From assembly GCA_018268195.1 (NCBI GenBank), contig JAFDWZ010000030.1, positions 1 to 43,598 of the forward strand: a stretch of 43,598 nucleotides of DNA. The letters run 5' to 3'. The position numbers and the translations under genes were made by a program. Positions 15,501 to 23,414 of the stretch are shown piece by piece. Every line of letters begins with the position of its first letter. Positions within the stretch are counted from its first letter, which is position 1. The stretch is from Bacteroidota bacterium. Its GTDB lineage: Bacteria > Bacteroidota > Bacteroidia > AKYH767-A > OLB10. The notes beneath the pieces were generated by a model. The model had not been told where the DNA came from and searched no databases. It was given only the letters and a program-made list of their open reading frames with translations.

Positions 15501-16929
15501 AATTGACTATCTGAACACCCGTTATTCCATTATGCCTGAGCAGGAGATTGTGTTTGGTGAAAAGTATTTTGAATTTAATGATGTTCAAATCTCAGACGAC
15601 TTCAATAATAAAGGAACTGTTTCGGGAAAAATTTTTCATAAAAATTTAAATGATTTTATTTTCAATCTCAGAATAGATGCCCGAAAACTTCAGTGCCTGA
15701 ACACCAATGCTTCGCAGAACGAATTGTTTTACGGAAAAGCATTTGCAACAGGCTATGCAAAATTGATGGGTACGCCCAATTTGATGAAAATGGAAATAGT
15801 TGTAAAATCAGAGGATGGCACACAAATATTTATACCCCTTTCAAACCCGGACGAGATTACGCAAAGCAATTATATAACCTTTATAAATGTAGCAGATACA
15901 ACCAAGCTGAATACCGGAATTAAGAAAACTGAAATATCAGGAATAGATATGGATTTGCAAGTGGAGGCAACACCTGAAGCTGAAATACAACTGATATTCG
16001 ATTCGAAAATCGGAGATGTAATGAAAGGAAATGGTAATGGAATTATAAGAATGTTATTAAATCCGGCAGGTGAATTCAAAATGTATGGCGATTATCATAT
16101 TCAAGCCGGAGATTATCTGTTCACGTTACAAAATATAGTTAACAAAAGATTTAAAGTCAAAACCGGTGAAATACACTGGGCCGGCTCGCCTTACGATGCA
16201 AATATTGACATTACGGCCAAATATAATCTTCGTGCCTCAACATTTGAACTAATACCTGATTCATCAAACCGCAGCAGGGTTCCGGTAGAGGTTGTTTTAC
16301 AGCTGAAAAATAATCTTATGAGTCCTGATGTTTTATTCGACATCAACGTGCCTAATGCTACCCCTGCAATACAAACAAGTTTGCGCAGTGTTTTAGGTAA
16401 CGAAAGAGAGATGAACAGACAGGTATTTAGTCTGCTTGTGTTAAATAGATTTTCGGTACCTGAAGGCAAGACCGGCACCGAGGAAACAAGTTCAGGAAAC
16501 GCTGTTGGACAAAATCTAAGTGAATTTGTTTCGCAACAAATTTCGAACTGGGCTTCGCAGTTGAGTGATAAATTCAATATAGGAGTAAATTACAGACCAG
16601 GAGATGCGCTTAATAAAGATGAATTTGACGTATCGGTAGCAACCGAATTATTTAAAAACCGGGTAGCAGTGGAAAGTAATGTTGGTGTTGCCAACAACAG
16701 CAACCAAACATCCAATATTATTGGTGACTTTACGGTAGAATTTAAGATTAGTAAAGATGGAAATTTAAGAGCAAAAGCATTTAACAAAACCAACACCAAT
16801 AACCTAATTAACAACCTTAACTCACAATACACCCAGGGGATAGGTGTGTTTTACCGGAAAGAATTTAATACCGTAAGTGATCTTGTTGAATCTTTCAGAA
16901 GAAAAAGAAAAGATAAAACCACAAATTAA
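12574..16929 (+). CDS. tamB: TamB/YtfN-type translocation and assembly module protein (DUF490)
   Basis: A 1451-residue AsmA/TamB-type protein, forming a long beta-groove between inner and outer membrane for lipid or outer-membrane-protein transport. The C-terminal DUF490 region is clear at about 1080-1420: GDYLFTLQNIVNKRF, GEIHWAGSPYDANIDITAKY, then repeats ending in VGVNYRPG-type strands. The listed TTG start at 12574 is probably too late. The same frame is open back to 12439 and encodes the expected N-terminal anchor (RKFFKIFFIVVGAVLLLLG), but holds no ATG, GTG or TTG. The real start may be ATT at 12502 or ATC at 12514. It is divergent from tsaD; its stop shares four bases with that of the ATP-grasp gene. 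No TamA-like gene is adjacent. Confidence 0.9.
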   Translation: MFSISLKFQKVQSFVVDKVASYLSSELNTKVTVQRVRFELIKNFILDGVYVEDLDHDTLLYANTISASVAFQSLLTQNKKLILDRVNLSDARIGLKKYKESRDMNFQFIIDYFKSPKADTTSAPFSFSINKINIQNLHFTYRDYKWNDTTSCIDFDDIDVNKFNAEIFNFQPLDSVIKFYGTNISFQEKSGFKVNHFSANTAITKDSMSFSKIIIHTPYSDIDAPHYSMSYKSMEDFEDFIDKVYMKGEFTKSSISSNDLQYFASELRGLNKAITFQGAAHGTVSNLKTKQLVINYGVDTHFEGDVSMNGLPDVNTTFLNLNIRSLTTSKSDAETIKLFPFTNNEYIKLPDNLSELGKIKYKGVFTGFYNDFVSYGNISTALGEISTDINLKFNEDMNKSSYSGKLTATDFDIGRFWRLGSQVGTISLNAELTGNGFTSEKVAAKLIGTINQVSLNNYTYRNIVLDANVARKLFNGTLDMHDENAMLNFKGSIDFREKLPYFDFTASVKNAALSKLNLLNRDTSALFSAVADLKMHGFSFDNFDGVLQFKNINYSEENKSASINNLKIESIKEDGEKSIQLNSDVVDFSLSGNYTLTKIINSVGGLLNIYLPPFLVNITPSEKTLSDNFRFDGKIKNINPILNIFTPGLTISDETTFNGKVNRNANYISLQLQSPWTNYNNLENKNLNINIFTFDNRLNAEINSARLKMNDSLLLKNIKIGSDFRKNRSTIVLNIENDSTSKSKLKLSTEQLFENGRTIFHFLPSTLLIEGDNWNINPANEIVFDSTQISFQNFVLSNQNQSVQLSGNISKQTSDKLRLGLFQFNTVALNQLLALYDIKIAGIASGELFFSSLYTKPVITGNLKVSDFEFNDDKLGDAIANIDWITEKKTMHIEGAIEQNGRNSAVITGNYIFKPKHDEIDFNIKADKLSIAPLEHYFKGFASKLKGLTTAELHLYGTANAPLLTGKAKLQRASLVIDYLNTRYSIMPEQEIVFGEKYFEFNDVQISDDFNNKGTVSGKIFHKNLNDFIFNLRIDARKLQCLNTNASQNELFYGKAFATGYAKLMGTPNLMKMEIVVKSEDGTQIFIPLSNPDEITQSNYITFINVADTTKLNTGIKKTEISGIDMDLQVEATPEAEIQLIFDSKIGDVMKGNGNGIIRMLLNPAGEFKMYGDYHIQAGDYLFTLQNIVNKRFKVKTGEIHWAGSPYDANIDITAKYNLRASTFELIPDSSNRSRVPVEVVLQLKNNLMSPDVLFDINVPNATPAIQTSLRSVLGNEREMNRQVFSLLVLNRFSVPEGKTGTEETSSGNAVGQNLSEFVSQQISNWASQLSDKFNIGVNYRPGDALNKDEFDVSVATELFKNRVAVESNVGVANNSNQTSNIIGDFTVEFKISKDGNLRAKAFNKTNTNNLINNLNSQYTQGIGVFYRKEFNTVSDLVESFRRKRKDKTTN

Positions 16930-18122
16930 ACTTCCATAAGCGAAGCACTACCTCCTACCCAATCCATATTCTTATTCTGACTTACACCAATCATAGCACC
17001 TTTGCTCAAACGTGTAAGATTTAATACCAATTTCGGATTGTTGTCTTTTTCCGGCCATACATACAGCAATCGTACTTCAACTTTGGCATTGCCTGTGGGT
17101 GTTACCAAACAAGGTTCGTACTTTACTTTTCTCTGTAACAAATAATATTGGCGATCATCCCGTGCAATTGAATCCAATGTGCTCGCTGTAACATCAATCA
17201 CCACACCACTTCCTGCAAATGAATACAACGGTTTAAGCACATAGTTCTCTAAATCTTGTGGCCAATTTTTCAGATTACTTAAAAAACTACATTCCGAAGC
17301 GTATTTACTTTTTATAAACGGCATTGTGTACTTACTGATTCTGAAAAACCAATTGGGATGACCTGCCCATTCCACATCCACATCGTCAGTGAGGTTGAAA
17401 TTTCTTTTCAGATCATTGCGTTGAAGCAATTCATCAAAAATTATTCTGTTATAAATTCTTTTAATCTGAATCTTCCGGTTATTCTTTTCATAAAACAATA
17501 AACGTCCTTCTTTGATAACCTTCGATATGCAAACAGGTTCAACACCAAGGTGTGTTTTAGTTTCCCAGAAATCAATCCATGTTTTTTGTTTCTCAGGTTC
17601 AATTTCAAGCAAAATAACGTTTTCAGGCGAGTGATTGCCAACGATTACCTGACGCATAAGCTCTCTGTGCTTTTCAGTGGTATATCCATTAAAGAAATGA
17701 GATAACCCTTCCGGTATGTCAAAATATTCTCTGTATTTGCGAGGCAGCAAATCCTGCCAGAAAAATAACGAAGCAAACCCTTGGAGTTCTATTAACTGAG
17801 GAAGGTATTCACCATTTGCATCCTTGCAGATTGCAAAATCAACAGCAATAAAATGAGGGTGATTGCACTCATTGGGAACCTCTAAATCTTTAGGTATTGC
17901 ATGAATACTCTGTGATAAATATTCAGGCTTCAACACATTGCGCAATATATCATCACCGGCTTTCACCAGTTCATCCTTCAACTTTTTTGGAATAAAAACC
18001 GGAGTTTCTGCTATTCGGAATTCAACTTTTCGTTGATACAGATTGTCAAAATTATTTAAGAAATCATGATACACTTCATTCTTAAAGTTCTGATTATACT
18101 TCTTGCGGATTTCTTCTATCAT
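16926..18122 (-). CDS. ATP-grasp-like protein of unknown function
   Basis: A 398-residue soluble protein. The C-terminal half looks like an ATP-grasp fold: YVLKPLYSFAGSGVVIDV (about 292-309; lysine plus glycine-rich loop), YYLLQRKVKYEP (linker strand), KVEVRLLYVW (acidic strand) and SKGAMIGVSQNKN near the end. The N-terminal half carries LPQLIELQGFASL, reminiscent of ATP-grasp peptide ligases such as the glutathionylspermidine synthase group. Such enzymes join a carboxylate to an amine through an acylphosphate. Substrate unknown, and no neighbour suggests one. No signal peptide. It is convergent with tamB, sharing the bases TTAA at 16926-16929 as both stops. Confidence 0.65.
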   Translation of the reverse strand: MIEEIRKKYNQNFKNEVYHDFLNNFDNLYQRKVEFRIAETPVFIPKKLKDELVKAGDDILRNVLKPEYLSQSIHAIPKDLEVPNECNHPHFIAVDFAICKDANGEYLPQLIELQGFASLFFWQDLLPRKYREYFDIPEGLSHFFNGYTTEKHRELMRQVIVGNHSPENVILLEIEPEKQKTWIDFWETKTHLGVEPVCISKVIKEGRLLFYEKNNRKIQIKRIYNRIIFDELLQRNDLKRNFNLTDDVDVEWAGHPNWFFRISKYTMPFIKSKYASECSFLSNLKNWPQDLENYVLKPLYSFAGSGVVIDVTASTLDSIARDDRQYYLLQRKVKYEPCLVTPTGNAKVEVRLLYVWPEKDNNPKLVLNLTRLSKGAMIGVSQNKNMDWVGGSASLMEV

Positions 18123-18388
18123 AAAACCACTTTAAAACTGTTTTTTGAGATGTACAAAGATAAACCCTCCGCTACATATAAGCCATTTTCAGCAAAGTAT
18201 TATTAGGCTTGGCCATCAGTATAAATATTTCTCACAAAATGTTTTAGGAATACATGCAAGGTATTCTGAGACGCTCTGATTCTCAAACGCTTCTATCAAT
18301 ATCATCAATTCTTTACTTAGAGTATAAATTCTAAGATATACCTTCTGATAATTCAGCCTAAATTGTATTTTCGCAAAAAAATATATTT

Positions 18389-19528
18389 ATGCTTTTTCAA
18401 CTATCAGAAGAACATTTAATGATTCAAAAAGCGGCAAGGGATTTTGCACAGAACGAATTATTGCCGGGAGTAATTGAGCGGGATGAACATCAGAAATTCC
18501 CTGCTGAGCAGATAAAAAAATTAGGAGAACTTGGCTTTTTGGGAATGATGGTAAGTCCTCAATATGGCGGTGCGGGTTTGGATGCAATATCATACGTTTT
18601 GGCGATGGAAGAAATTTCAAAAGTTGATGCATCGGCTTCGGTAGTCATGAGTGTGAATAACTCCCTTGTATGTTGGGGTCTTGAAACTTTTGGTACAGAA
18701 GAGCAGAAGAAAAAATATTTAGTTCCTTTGGCTAAAGGCGAAATCATTGGTGCATTTTGCCTGAGCGAACCTGAAGCCGGAAGTGATGCAACTTCACAAC
18801 GCACTACAGCAATTGATAAAGGCGACCACTACTTGCTTAATGGAACAAAAAACTGGATTACCAACGGAAGCACAGCAAGTGTTTATCTGGTGATGGCACA
18901 AACCGATGTAGCCAAAGGGCATAAAGGTATAAACTGCCTGATAGTAGAAAAAGGAATGCCGGGATTTGTAGTAGGACCCAAAGAAAACAAAATGGGCATA
19001 CGCGGCAGTGATACACACTCTCTGATGTTTACCGATGTGAAAGTTCCAAAAGAAAACCGAATTGGCGAAGATGGATTTGGATTTAAATTCGCTATGAAAA
19101 CACTTTCAGGCGGACGAATAGGTATTGCATCACAGGCACTGGGCATTGCATCAGGCGCCTACGAACTTGCAGTGAAATATGCTAAAGAGAGAAAAGCATT
19201 TGGCAAAGAAATTAGCAAGCATCAGGCAATTCAGTTTAAACTTGCTGACATGGCCACTGAGATAGAAGCCGCTCGTTTATTATGTCTGAAAGCTGCCTGG
19301 CTCAAAGACCAGCATCTGAATTATGACCTTGCCGGAAGTATGGCTAAACTTTATGCATCAAAAGTTGCTATGGATACCACTGTTGAAGCCGTACAGATAC
19401 ATGGAGGTTATGGTTATGTAAAAGAGTTCCATGTTGAACGATTGATGCGTGATGCAAAGATTACACAGATTTACGAAGGCACTTCTGAAGTACAGAAAAT
19501 CGTTATTTCAAGAGCGGTAACTTCTTAA
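18389..19528 (+). CDS. Acyl-CoA dehydrogenase, short-chain (butyryl-CoA) type
   Basis: A 379-residue FAD-dependent acyl-CoA dehydrogenase. Signatures are GAFCLSEPEAGSDA (about 131-144), the FAD/acyl segment NWITNG, GIASQALGIA, and RDAKITQIYEGTSEVQ near the end. Glu363 in IYEG is the catalytic base of the short-chain and related groups. It removes hydrogens from acyl-CoA in fatty-acid or amino-acid-derived acyl-CoA oxidation and passes electrons to ETF. Acyl chain length cannot be fixed from sequence alone. A -7-like TATTTTCG (18366-18373) is 15 bases before the ATG. pepT follows 25 bases downstream on the same strand, so the two may share a transcript. Confidence 0.93.
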   Translation: MLFQLSEEHLMIQKAARDFAQNELLPGVIERDEHQKFPAEQIKKLGELGFLGMMVSPQYGGAGLDAISYVLAMEEISKVDASASVVMSVNNSLVCWGLETFGTEEQKKKYLVPLAKGEIIGAFCLSEPEAGSDATSQRTTAIDKGDHYLLNGTKNWITNGSTASVYLVMAQTDVAKGHKGINCLIVEKGMPGFVVGPKENKMGIRGSDTHSLMFTDVKVPKENRIGEDGFGFKFAMKTLSGGRIGIASQALGIASGAYELAVKYAKERKAFGKEISKHQAIQFKLADMATEIEAARLLCLKAAWLKDQHLNYDLAGSMAKLYASKVAMDTTVEAVQIHGGYGYVKEFHVERLMRDAKITQIYEGTSEVQKIVISRAVTS

Positions 19529-19553
19529 GGTGCAATTCAAATAACTTAATAAA

Positions 19554-20798
19554 ATGAAAGATTATACTCATTCAACCGCTGAGCGGATGATGCGTTATGC
19601 AAAGGTTGACACTACCTCTGACCCTAATTCCTCCTCACAACCAAGTACACTTAAGCAACTTGACCTGAGTAAACTGTTGGTAACAGAATTGAAGGCATTG
19701 GGGATAAATGATGCTTCGCTGGATGAGTATGGATATGTTTACGCAACTTTAAAAAGTAACACGTCAAAAAAAGTTCCTGTAATTTGTTATTGTTCACATG
19801 TGGACACTGCACCTGATTGCAGCGGAACCAATGTAAAGCCTCTGCTACACAGCAATTGGGATGGCAATGACATCATACTCCCTGACGATTCTTCAGTGAT
19901 AATAAGCAAGGAAAAACATCCTTATCTGAAAAGCAAAATCGGTGATGATATCATTACTGCTTCGGGATTGACTTTATTAGGTGCTGATGATAAAGCCGGT
20001 GTTGCAGTTATTATGGACTTTGTTCAATATATGATGCAGCATCCGGAAATAAAACATGGCGACATTAGGATATTATTCACCCCTGATGAGGAAGTAGGAC
20101 GCGGAGTAGATAAAGCGGATATGAAAAAGCTGGGTGCCGAATATGGTTACACATTAGATGGTGGCGAATGCGGTACGCTTGAAGGTGAAAACTTCTCTGC
20201 CGATGCTTGCTCCGTAAAATTTTATGGTGTAAGTGCACATCCCGGTTATGCAAAAGGTAAAATGGTAAATGCCCAAAAAGTACTTGCGCATTTTATCAGT
20301 CTTTTACCTGCAGACAAATTATGTCCGGAAGCTACTGATGGGTATGACGGCTTCGTACATCCTGTGAGTATTTCAGGAGGACTTGAAGAAGCTGAAGTGA
20401 AATTTATTATTCGTGATTTTAATACAGCAAAACTTGCTGATCATGTGTCGTTATTGAAAAATCTGGCCGAAACTACAGTTAATAAATTTAAAGGCTCGAA
20501 ATTTGAAATCAAACGTTCGGAGCAATATCGAAACATGAAAGAAGTGCTTGACAAGCACCCACAGGTGATGAATTATGCAGAAGAAGCTTACAAACGAAGT
20601 GGAATACCTTGTGAACGACAAAACATAAGAGGTGGAACAGATGGTTCGCGATTATCATTCATGGGTATGCCATGTCCGAACCTGTTTACCGGAGAAATGG
20701 GCATTCACAGCAAAGAAGAATATGTAAGTGTTCAGGATATGAATAAAGCAGTAGAAGTGTTGGTGAATCTCTCCCTCATTTGGGAAGAAAAAGCCTGA
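19554..20798 (+). CDS. pepT: Peptidase T (tripeptide aminopeptidase)
   Basis: A 414-residue M20B metallopeptidase that releases the N-terminal residue of tripeptides in the cytoplasm. The two-zinc site is visible: HVDTAPD (His82, Asp84), LLGADDKAGVA (bridging Asp), FTPDEEVGRG (catalytic Glu and metal Glu), and later the TLDGG and RGGTDGSRLS motifs. Length is normal for PepT. It lies 25 bases behind the acyl-CoA dehydrogenase gene. Its stop is eight bases from the end of the convergent dehydrogenase E1 gene. Confidence 0.96.
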   Translation: MKDYTHSTAERMMRYAKVDTTSDPNSSSQPSTLKQLDLSKLLVTELKALGINDASLDEYGYVYATLKSNTSKKVPVICYCSHVDTAPDCSGTNVKPLLHSNWDGNDIILPDDSSVIISKEKHPYLKSKIGDDIITASGLTLLGADDKAGVAVIMDFVQYMMQHPEIKHGDIRILFTPDEEVGRGVDKADMKKLGAEYGYTLDGGECGTLEGENFSADACSVKFYGVSAHPGYAKGKMVNAQKVLAHFISLLPADKLCPEATDGYDGFVHPVSISGGLEEAEVKFIIRDFNTAKLADHVSLLKNLAETTVNKFKGSKFEIKRSEQYRNMKEVLDKHPQVMNYAEEAYKRSGIPCERQNIRGGTDGSRLSFMGMPCPNLFTGEMGIHSKEEYVSVQDMNKAVEVLVNLSLIWEEKA

Positions 20799-20806
20799 CA
20801 CACTTT

Positions 20807-22783
20807 TTAGTACTGATACAATTCCAACAAATGCTTTTTAAATCTGTCGCGAGGAAGGAAATTCCATTCCAAACCATGTGACATTGGCACAGGTGTATCG
20901 AGGCTGCCACATCTTACTACAGGAGCATCCAGAAACTTGAAACACTCATGTCCAATTACAGCTGCTATCTCAGCTCCTATTCCACCTGTCAAAGTATCTT
21001 CATGAAACACGATTACTTTACCTGTTCGCTTTACTGATTCCATAACAAGTTCTTTATCCCAAGGCAACAGCGTTCTTAAATCAATCAGGTCGGCATTTAT
21101 TTGTGGAAACTCTTTTAATGCTTCAAGCGCCCAGTGTACACCTAAACCATAAGTTACAATGGTAAGGTCATTACCCTGTTGAACAAGGTTTCCTTTACCT
21201 ATAGGCAACGTAAAATAATTATCAGACACCAATCCGCTGATACTTCTGTATAATGCTTTATGTTCAAAATACATAACAGGATTAGGGTCTTCAATAGCCG
21301 CGGCCAAGAGTCCTTTGGCATCCTGAGGAAATGCAGGGTAAACAATTTTTAATCCGGGTATATGAAAAAACCAAGCTTCTGTTGACTGCGAATGAAAAGG
21401 TCCTGCTCCTACTGCAGCACCAGTAGGCATTCGCACTACTACATCAGCGTTCTGCCCCCAGCGATAATGTGTTTTTGCCAGGTTATTTGCTATCTGATTG
21501 AATCCGCACGTTACGAAGTCGGCAAACTGCATTTCTACTATTGATTTATATCCGTTGATGGACAATCCAAGTCCTGCACCTATAATGGCCGATTCAGTAA
21601 TAGGTGTATTTCTCACACGCGACTTTCCAAACTCTTCTACAAAACCCTGTGTGGCTTTAAATGCTCCTCCGTACTCTGCAATATCCTGACCCATGATAAC
21701 CATATTCGGGTGACGTTGCATAGCCTGCCTCATGCTTTCGGAAATGGCATCCAGAAAACGTTTTTCTGTTTTGGATTCAGAAGGATTTATTACAGCAACT
21801 TCATGCTGCTCAAACAGGTCATTCAATTCAGACTGCGTGTCAACTTCAATTTCGTTTTCGGAATAAGTTATTTGAAGATTGTCTTCAATTTCCTTTTTAA
21901 TCTTACTGCGTATATCCTCAACACGTTGCTTTGATAGAATATTATTCTCGAGCAGGAAGTTTTCAAAGTTGGCGATCGGATCTTTCTTTCCCCACTCATC
22001 AAACAAATGCTGAGGCACATATTTGGTTCCTGAGGCTTCTTCGTGTCCACGCATCCTGAAAGTTCGGGCTTCAAAAATTACGGGTCTTGGATTCTGCCGA
22101 ATATCTTTCAGCAAAGTATTGAGTGTGTGATATACTTCCAAAATATTATTTCCATCCACACTTACACCTTCAATACCATAACCTATTCCCTTATCGGCAA
22201 AACTTTTACAACGGAATTGTTCGCTGGAAGGTGTAGATAATCCATATCCATTATTTTCAACTATAAAAATAACCGGAAGATCCCAAACGGCAGCAACATT
22301 TACTGCTTCATGAAAATCACCTTCACTGGTACCTCCGTCTCCCGAAAAAACAATTGTTGCGCTATTATTTTCTTTGAGTAAATTTCCTAATGCAATACCA
22401 TCTGCAATACCGTTTTGTGGTCCAAGATGAGAAATCATTCCAATGATATGGTACTCTTGAGTTCCGAAATGAAAAGAACGATCGCGCCCTTTGGTAAATC
22501 CTCCGGGCTTACCCATCCATTGAGAGAATAAACGGTGCAGTGGTATTTGTCGCACACTAAACACACCGAGATTGCGGTGCATGGGGAGTATATACTCATC
22601 AGGTAATGCTGCCATTGCTGCTCCTACAGCTATCGCCTCCTGTCCGATTCCGGAAAACCATTTTGCCAGTTTTCCCTGACGAAGCAGTACCAGCATTTTT
22701 TCTTCTATCAGTCTAGGCCTTATCAGTTCATGATAGAGTCTGATTAATAATTCATCGGAATAATCTTTTCTGTCGAATTGCAT
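20807..22783 (-). CDS. 2-oxoacid dehydrogenase E1, fused alpha and beta subunits (branched-chain type)
   Basis: A 658-residue thiamine-diphosphate enzyme in which the E1 alpha part (about 1-320) and E1 beta part (about 335-658) are one chain. The TPP-binding motif is GDGGTSEG...ENNGYG (about 153-185) in the alpha half. The beta half has the transketolase pyrimidine-binding region (MGQDIAEYGG...FG, TPITESAIIGAGLG) and a C-terminal transketolase domain (VIVFHEDTLTGGIGAEIAA). It would decarboxylate 2-oxo acids from Val, Leu and Ile and hand the acyl group to a lipoyl E2. Fused chains of this kind are common in Bacteroidota. E2 and E3 are not nearby. Branched-chain rather than pyruvate specificity is inferred from overall resemblance. 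Confidence 0.9.
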   Translation of the reverse strand: MQFDRKDYSDELLIRLYHELIRPRLIEEKMLVLLRQGKLAKWFSGIGQEAIAVGAAMAALPDEYILPMHRNLGVFSVRQIPLHRLFSQWMGKPGGFTKGRDRSFHFGTQEYHIIGMISHLGPQNGIADGIALGNLLKENNSATIVFSGDGGTSEGDFHEAVNVAAVWDLPVIFIVENNGYGLSTPSSEQFRCKSFADKGIGYGIEGVSVDGNNILEVYHTLNTLLKDIRQNPRPVIFEARTFRMRGHEEASGTKYVPQHLFDEWGKKDPIANFENFLLENNILSKQRVEDIRSKIKKEIEDNLQITYSENEIEVDTQSELNDLFEQHEVAVINPSESKTEKRFLDAISESMRQAMQRHPNMVIMGQDIAEYGGAFKATQGFVEEFGKSRVRNTPITESAIIGAGLGLSINGYKSIVEMQFADFVTCGFNQIANNLAKTHYRWGQNADVVVRMPTGAAVGAGPFHSQSTEAWFFHIPGLKIVYPAFPQDAKGLLAAAIEDPNPVMYFEHKALYRSISGLVSDNYFTLPIGKGNLVQQGNDLTIVTYGLGVHWALEALKEFPQINADLIDLRTLLPWDKELVMESVKRTGKVIVFHEDTLTGGIGAEIAAVIGHECFKFLDAPVVRCGSLDTPVPMSHGLEWNFLPRDRFKKHLLELYQY

Positions 22784-22824
22784 GATTAATTATGAAAGGG
22801 GCTGCAAAATTAACTTTATTAATG

Positions 22825-22832
22825 TAGTTTTG
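22825..22832 (+). promoter_or_regulatory. -7 promoter element of the 41-residue membrane protein gene
   Basis: TAGTTTTG, an exact TAnnTTTG match, ten bases before the ATG at 22843. It predicts a very short leader. No TTG at the usual spacing. Confidence 0.5.
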
Positions 22833-22842
22833 TTTAATCGAA

Positions 22843-22968
22843 ATGCAAAGTATAATTATAGGAATAATAGTAGGATTAGCAGGCGCATTCCTTGTTAATA
22901 AACTGCGTAAACCGCATGGTGGCTGCTCTAAATGCCAATCAAATAAACAGGGGGGCAATAATATTTAG
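22843..22968 (+). CDS. 41-residue single-pass membrane protein with CxxC (FeoB-associated-like)
   Basis: Reading frame ATG (22843) to TAG (22968). A hydrophobic segment (SIIIGIIVGLAGAFLVNKL, residues 3-21) is followed by a short basic tail with HGGCSKC (Cys28, Cys31) and a polar end. This resembles the small FeoB-associated Cys-rich membrane proteins, which have one N-terminal helix and a GGC-x-C tail, but no FeoB gene is in the window. Evidence that it is real: an exact -7 element ten bases before the ATG, a strong terminator right after the stop, and a coherent protein layout. Its role, perhaps metal handling, is inference. Confidence 0.65.
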   Translation: MQSIIIGIIVGLAGAFLVNKLRKPHGGCSKCQSNKQGGNNI

Positions 22969-22984
22969 ATGTGTTTTCTGTCAT

Positions 22985-23019
22985 AAAAAAAGAGGTCGAA
23001 TATCTCGACCTCTTTTTTT
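22985..23019. terminator. Bidirectional intrinsic terminator
   Basis: AGAGGTCGA (22991-22999) pairs with TCGACCTCT (23005-23013). It is flanked by six A on the left and six or more T on the right, which extend the stem and serve as a U-tract in both directions. It closes the 41-residue gene on the plus strand and the lipoprotein gene on the minus strand. Confidence 0.9.
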
Positions 23020-23038
23020 ACATTTTAAAATAACTTAA

Positions 23039-23308
23039 TTAATGCTGAGCGTTTTCGCCTGAAGTTTGAGTATTTTCAGGAGTTGTAGCAGCAGCGTCAG
23101 TTGCAGGTGCACCTTCCGCAGGAGCAGCTTCAGTAGCAGCAGCAGCTTGTTTATTTGCTTCTTCCTGAGCAGCTTGCATTTGTGCTTCAGCGTTAGCAAT
23201 TGAATCCTGAGTAGCTTTTTCAGCAGCAGCTTTTTCTTCTGCAGATGGGCCGCATGATACTAAAGTAAACATACCGGCAACAGCCATTAATGTGAATAAT
23301 TTTTTCAT
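23039..23308 (-). CDS. Small Ala/Glu-rich lipoprotein
   Basis: An 89-residue protein with a lipoprotein signal peptide. The lipobox LVSC gives lipidation at Cys19 and is followed by GPS. The mature part is low complexity: a charged Ala/Glu/Gln helix (about 24-58, EEKAAAEKA..., probably coiled coil) and then an Ala/Pro/Thr-rich disordered tail. Similar small lipoproteins are frequent in Bacteroidota and have no known function. It has its own -7 element and terminator and is expressed alone. Confidence 0.85.
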   Translation of the reverse strand: MKKLFTLMAVAGMFTLVSCGPSAEEKAAAEKATQDSIANAEAQMQAAQEEANKQAAAATEAAPAEGAPATDAAATTPENTQTSGENAQH

Positions 23309-23339
23309 CTTACAAATTTTATAAATTGATTTAACACTC

Positions 23340-23347
23340 CAAAAGTA
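23340..23347 (-). promoter_or_regulatory. -7 promoter element of the small lipoprotein gene
   Basis: TACTTTTG on the minus strand, an exact TAnnTTTG match, 32 bases before the ATG at 23308. Confidence 0.5.
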
Positions 23348-23414
23348 TTTTAGTTTTTTGGGATAGCGATAATTTTTTTAGTCTTAAAACAAAAAGTTTT
23401 AAACAACTTTATCA

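Noticed and set aside
12574-16929. tamB as a 5'-truncated pseudogene
   Set aside because: The upstream frame is open and encodes the expected anchor, and the rest is full length. A rare start codon is a simpler reading.
18316-18335. CTTAGA/TCTAAG dyad upstream of the acyl-CoA dehydrogenase gene as an operator
   Set aside because: Six-base arms in AT-rich DNA are expected by chance and nothing else supports a binding site.
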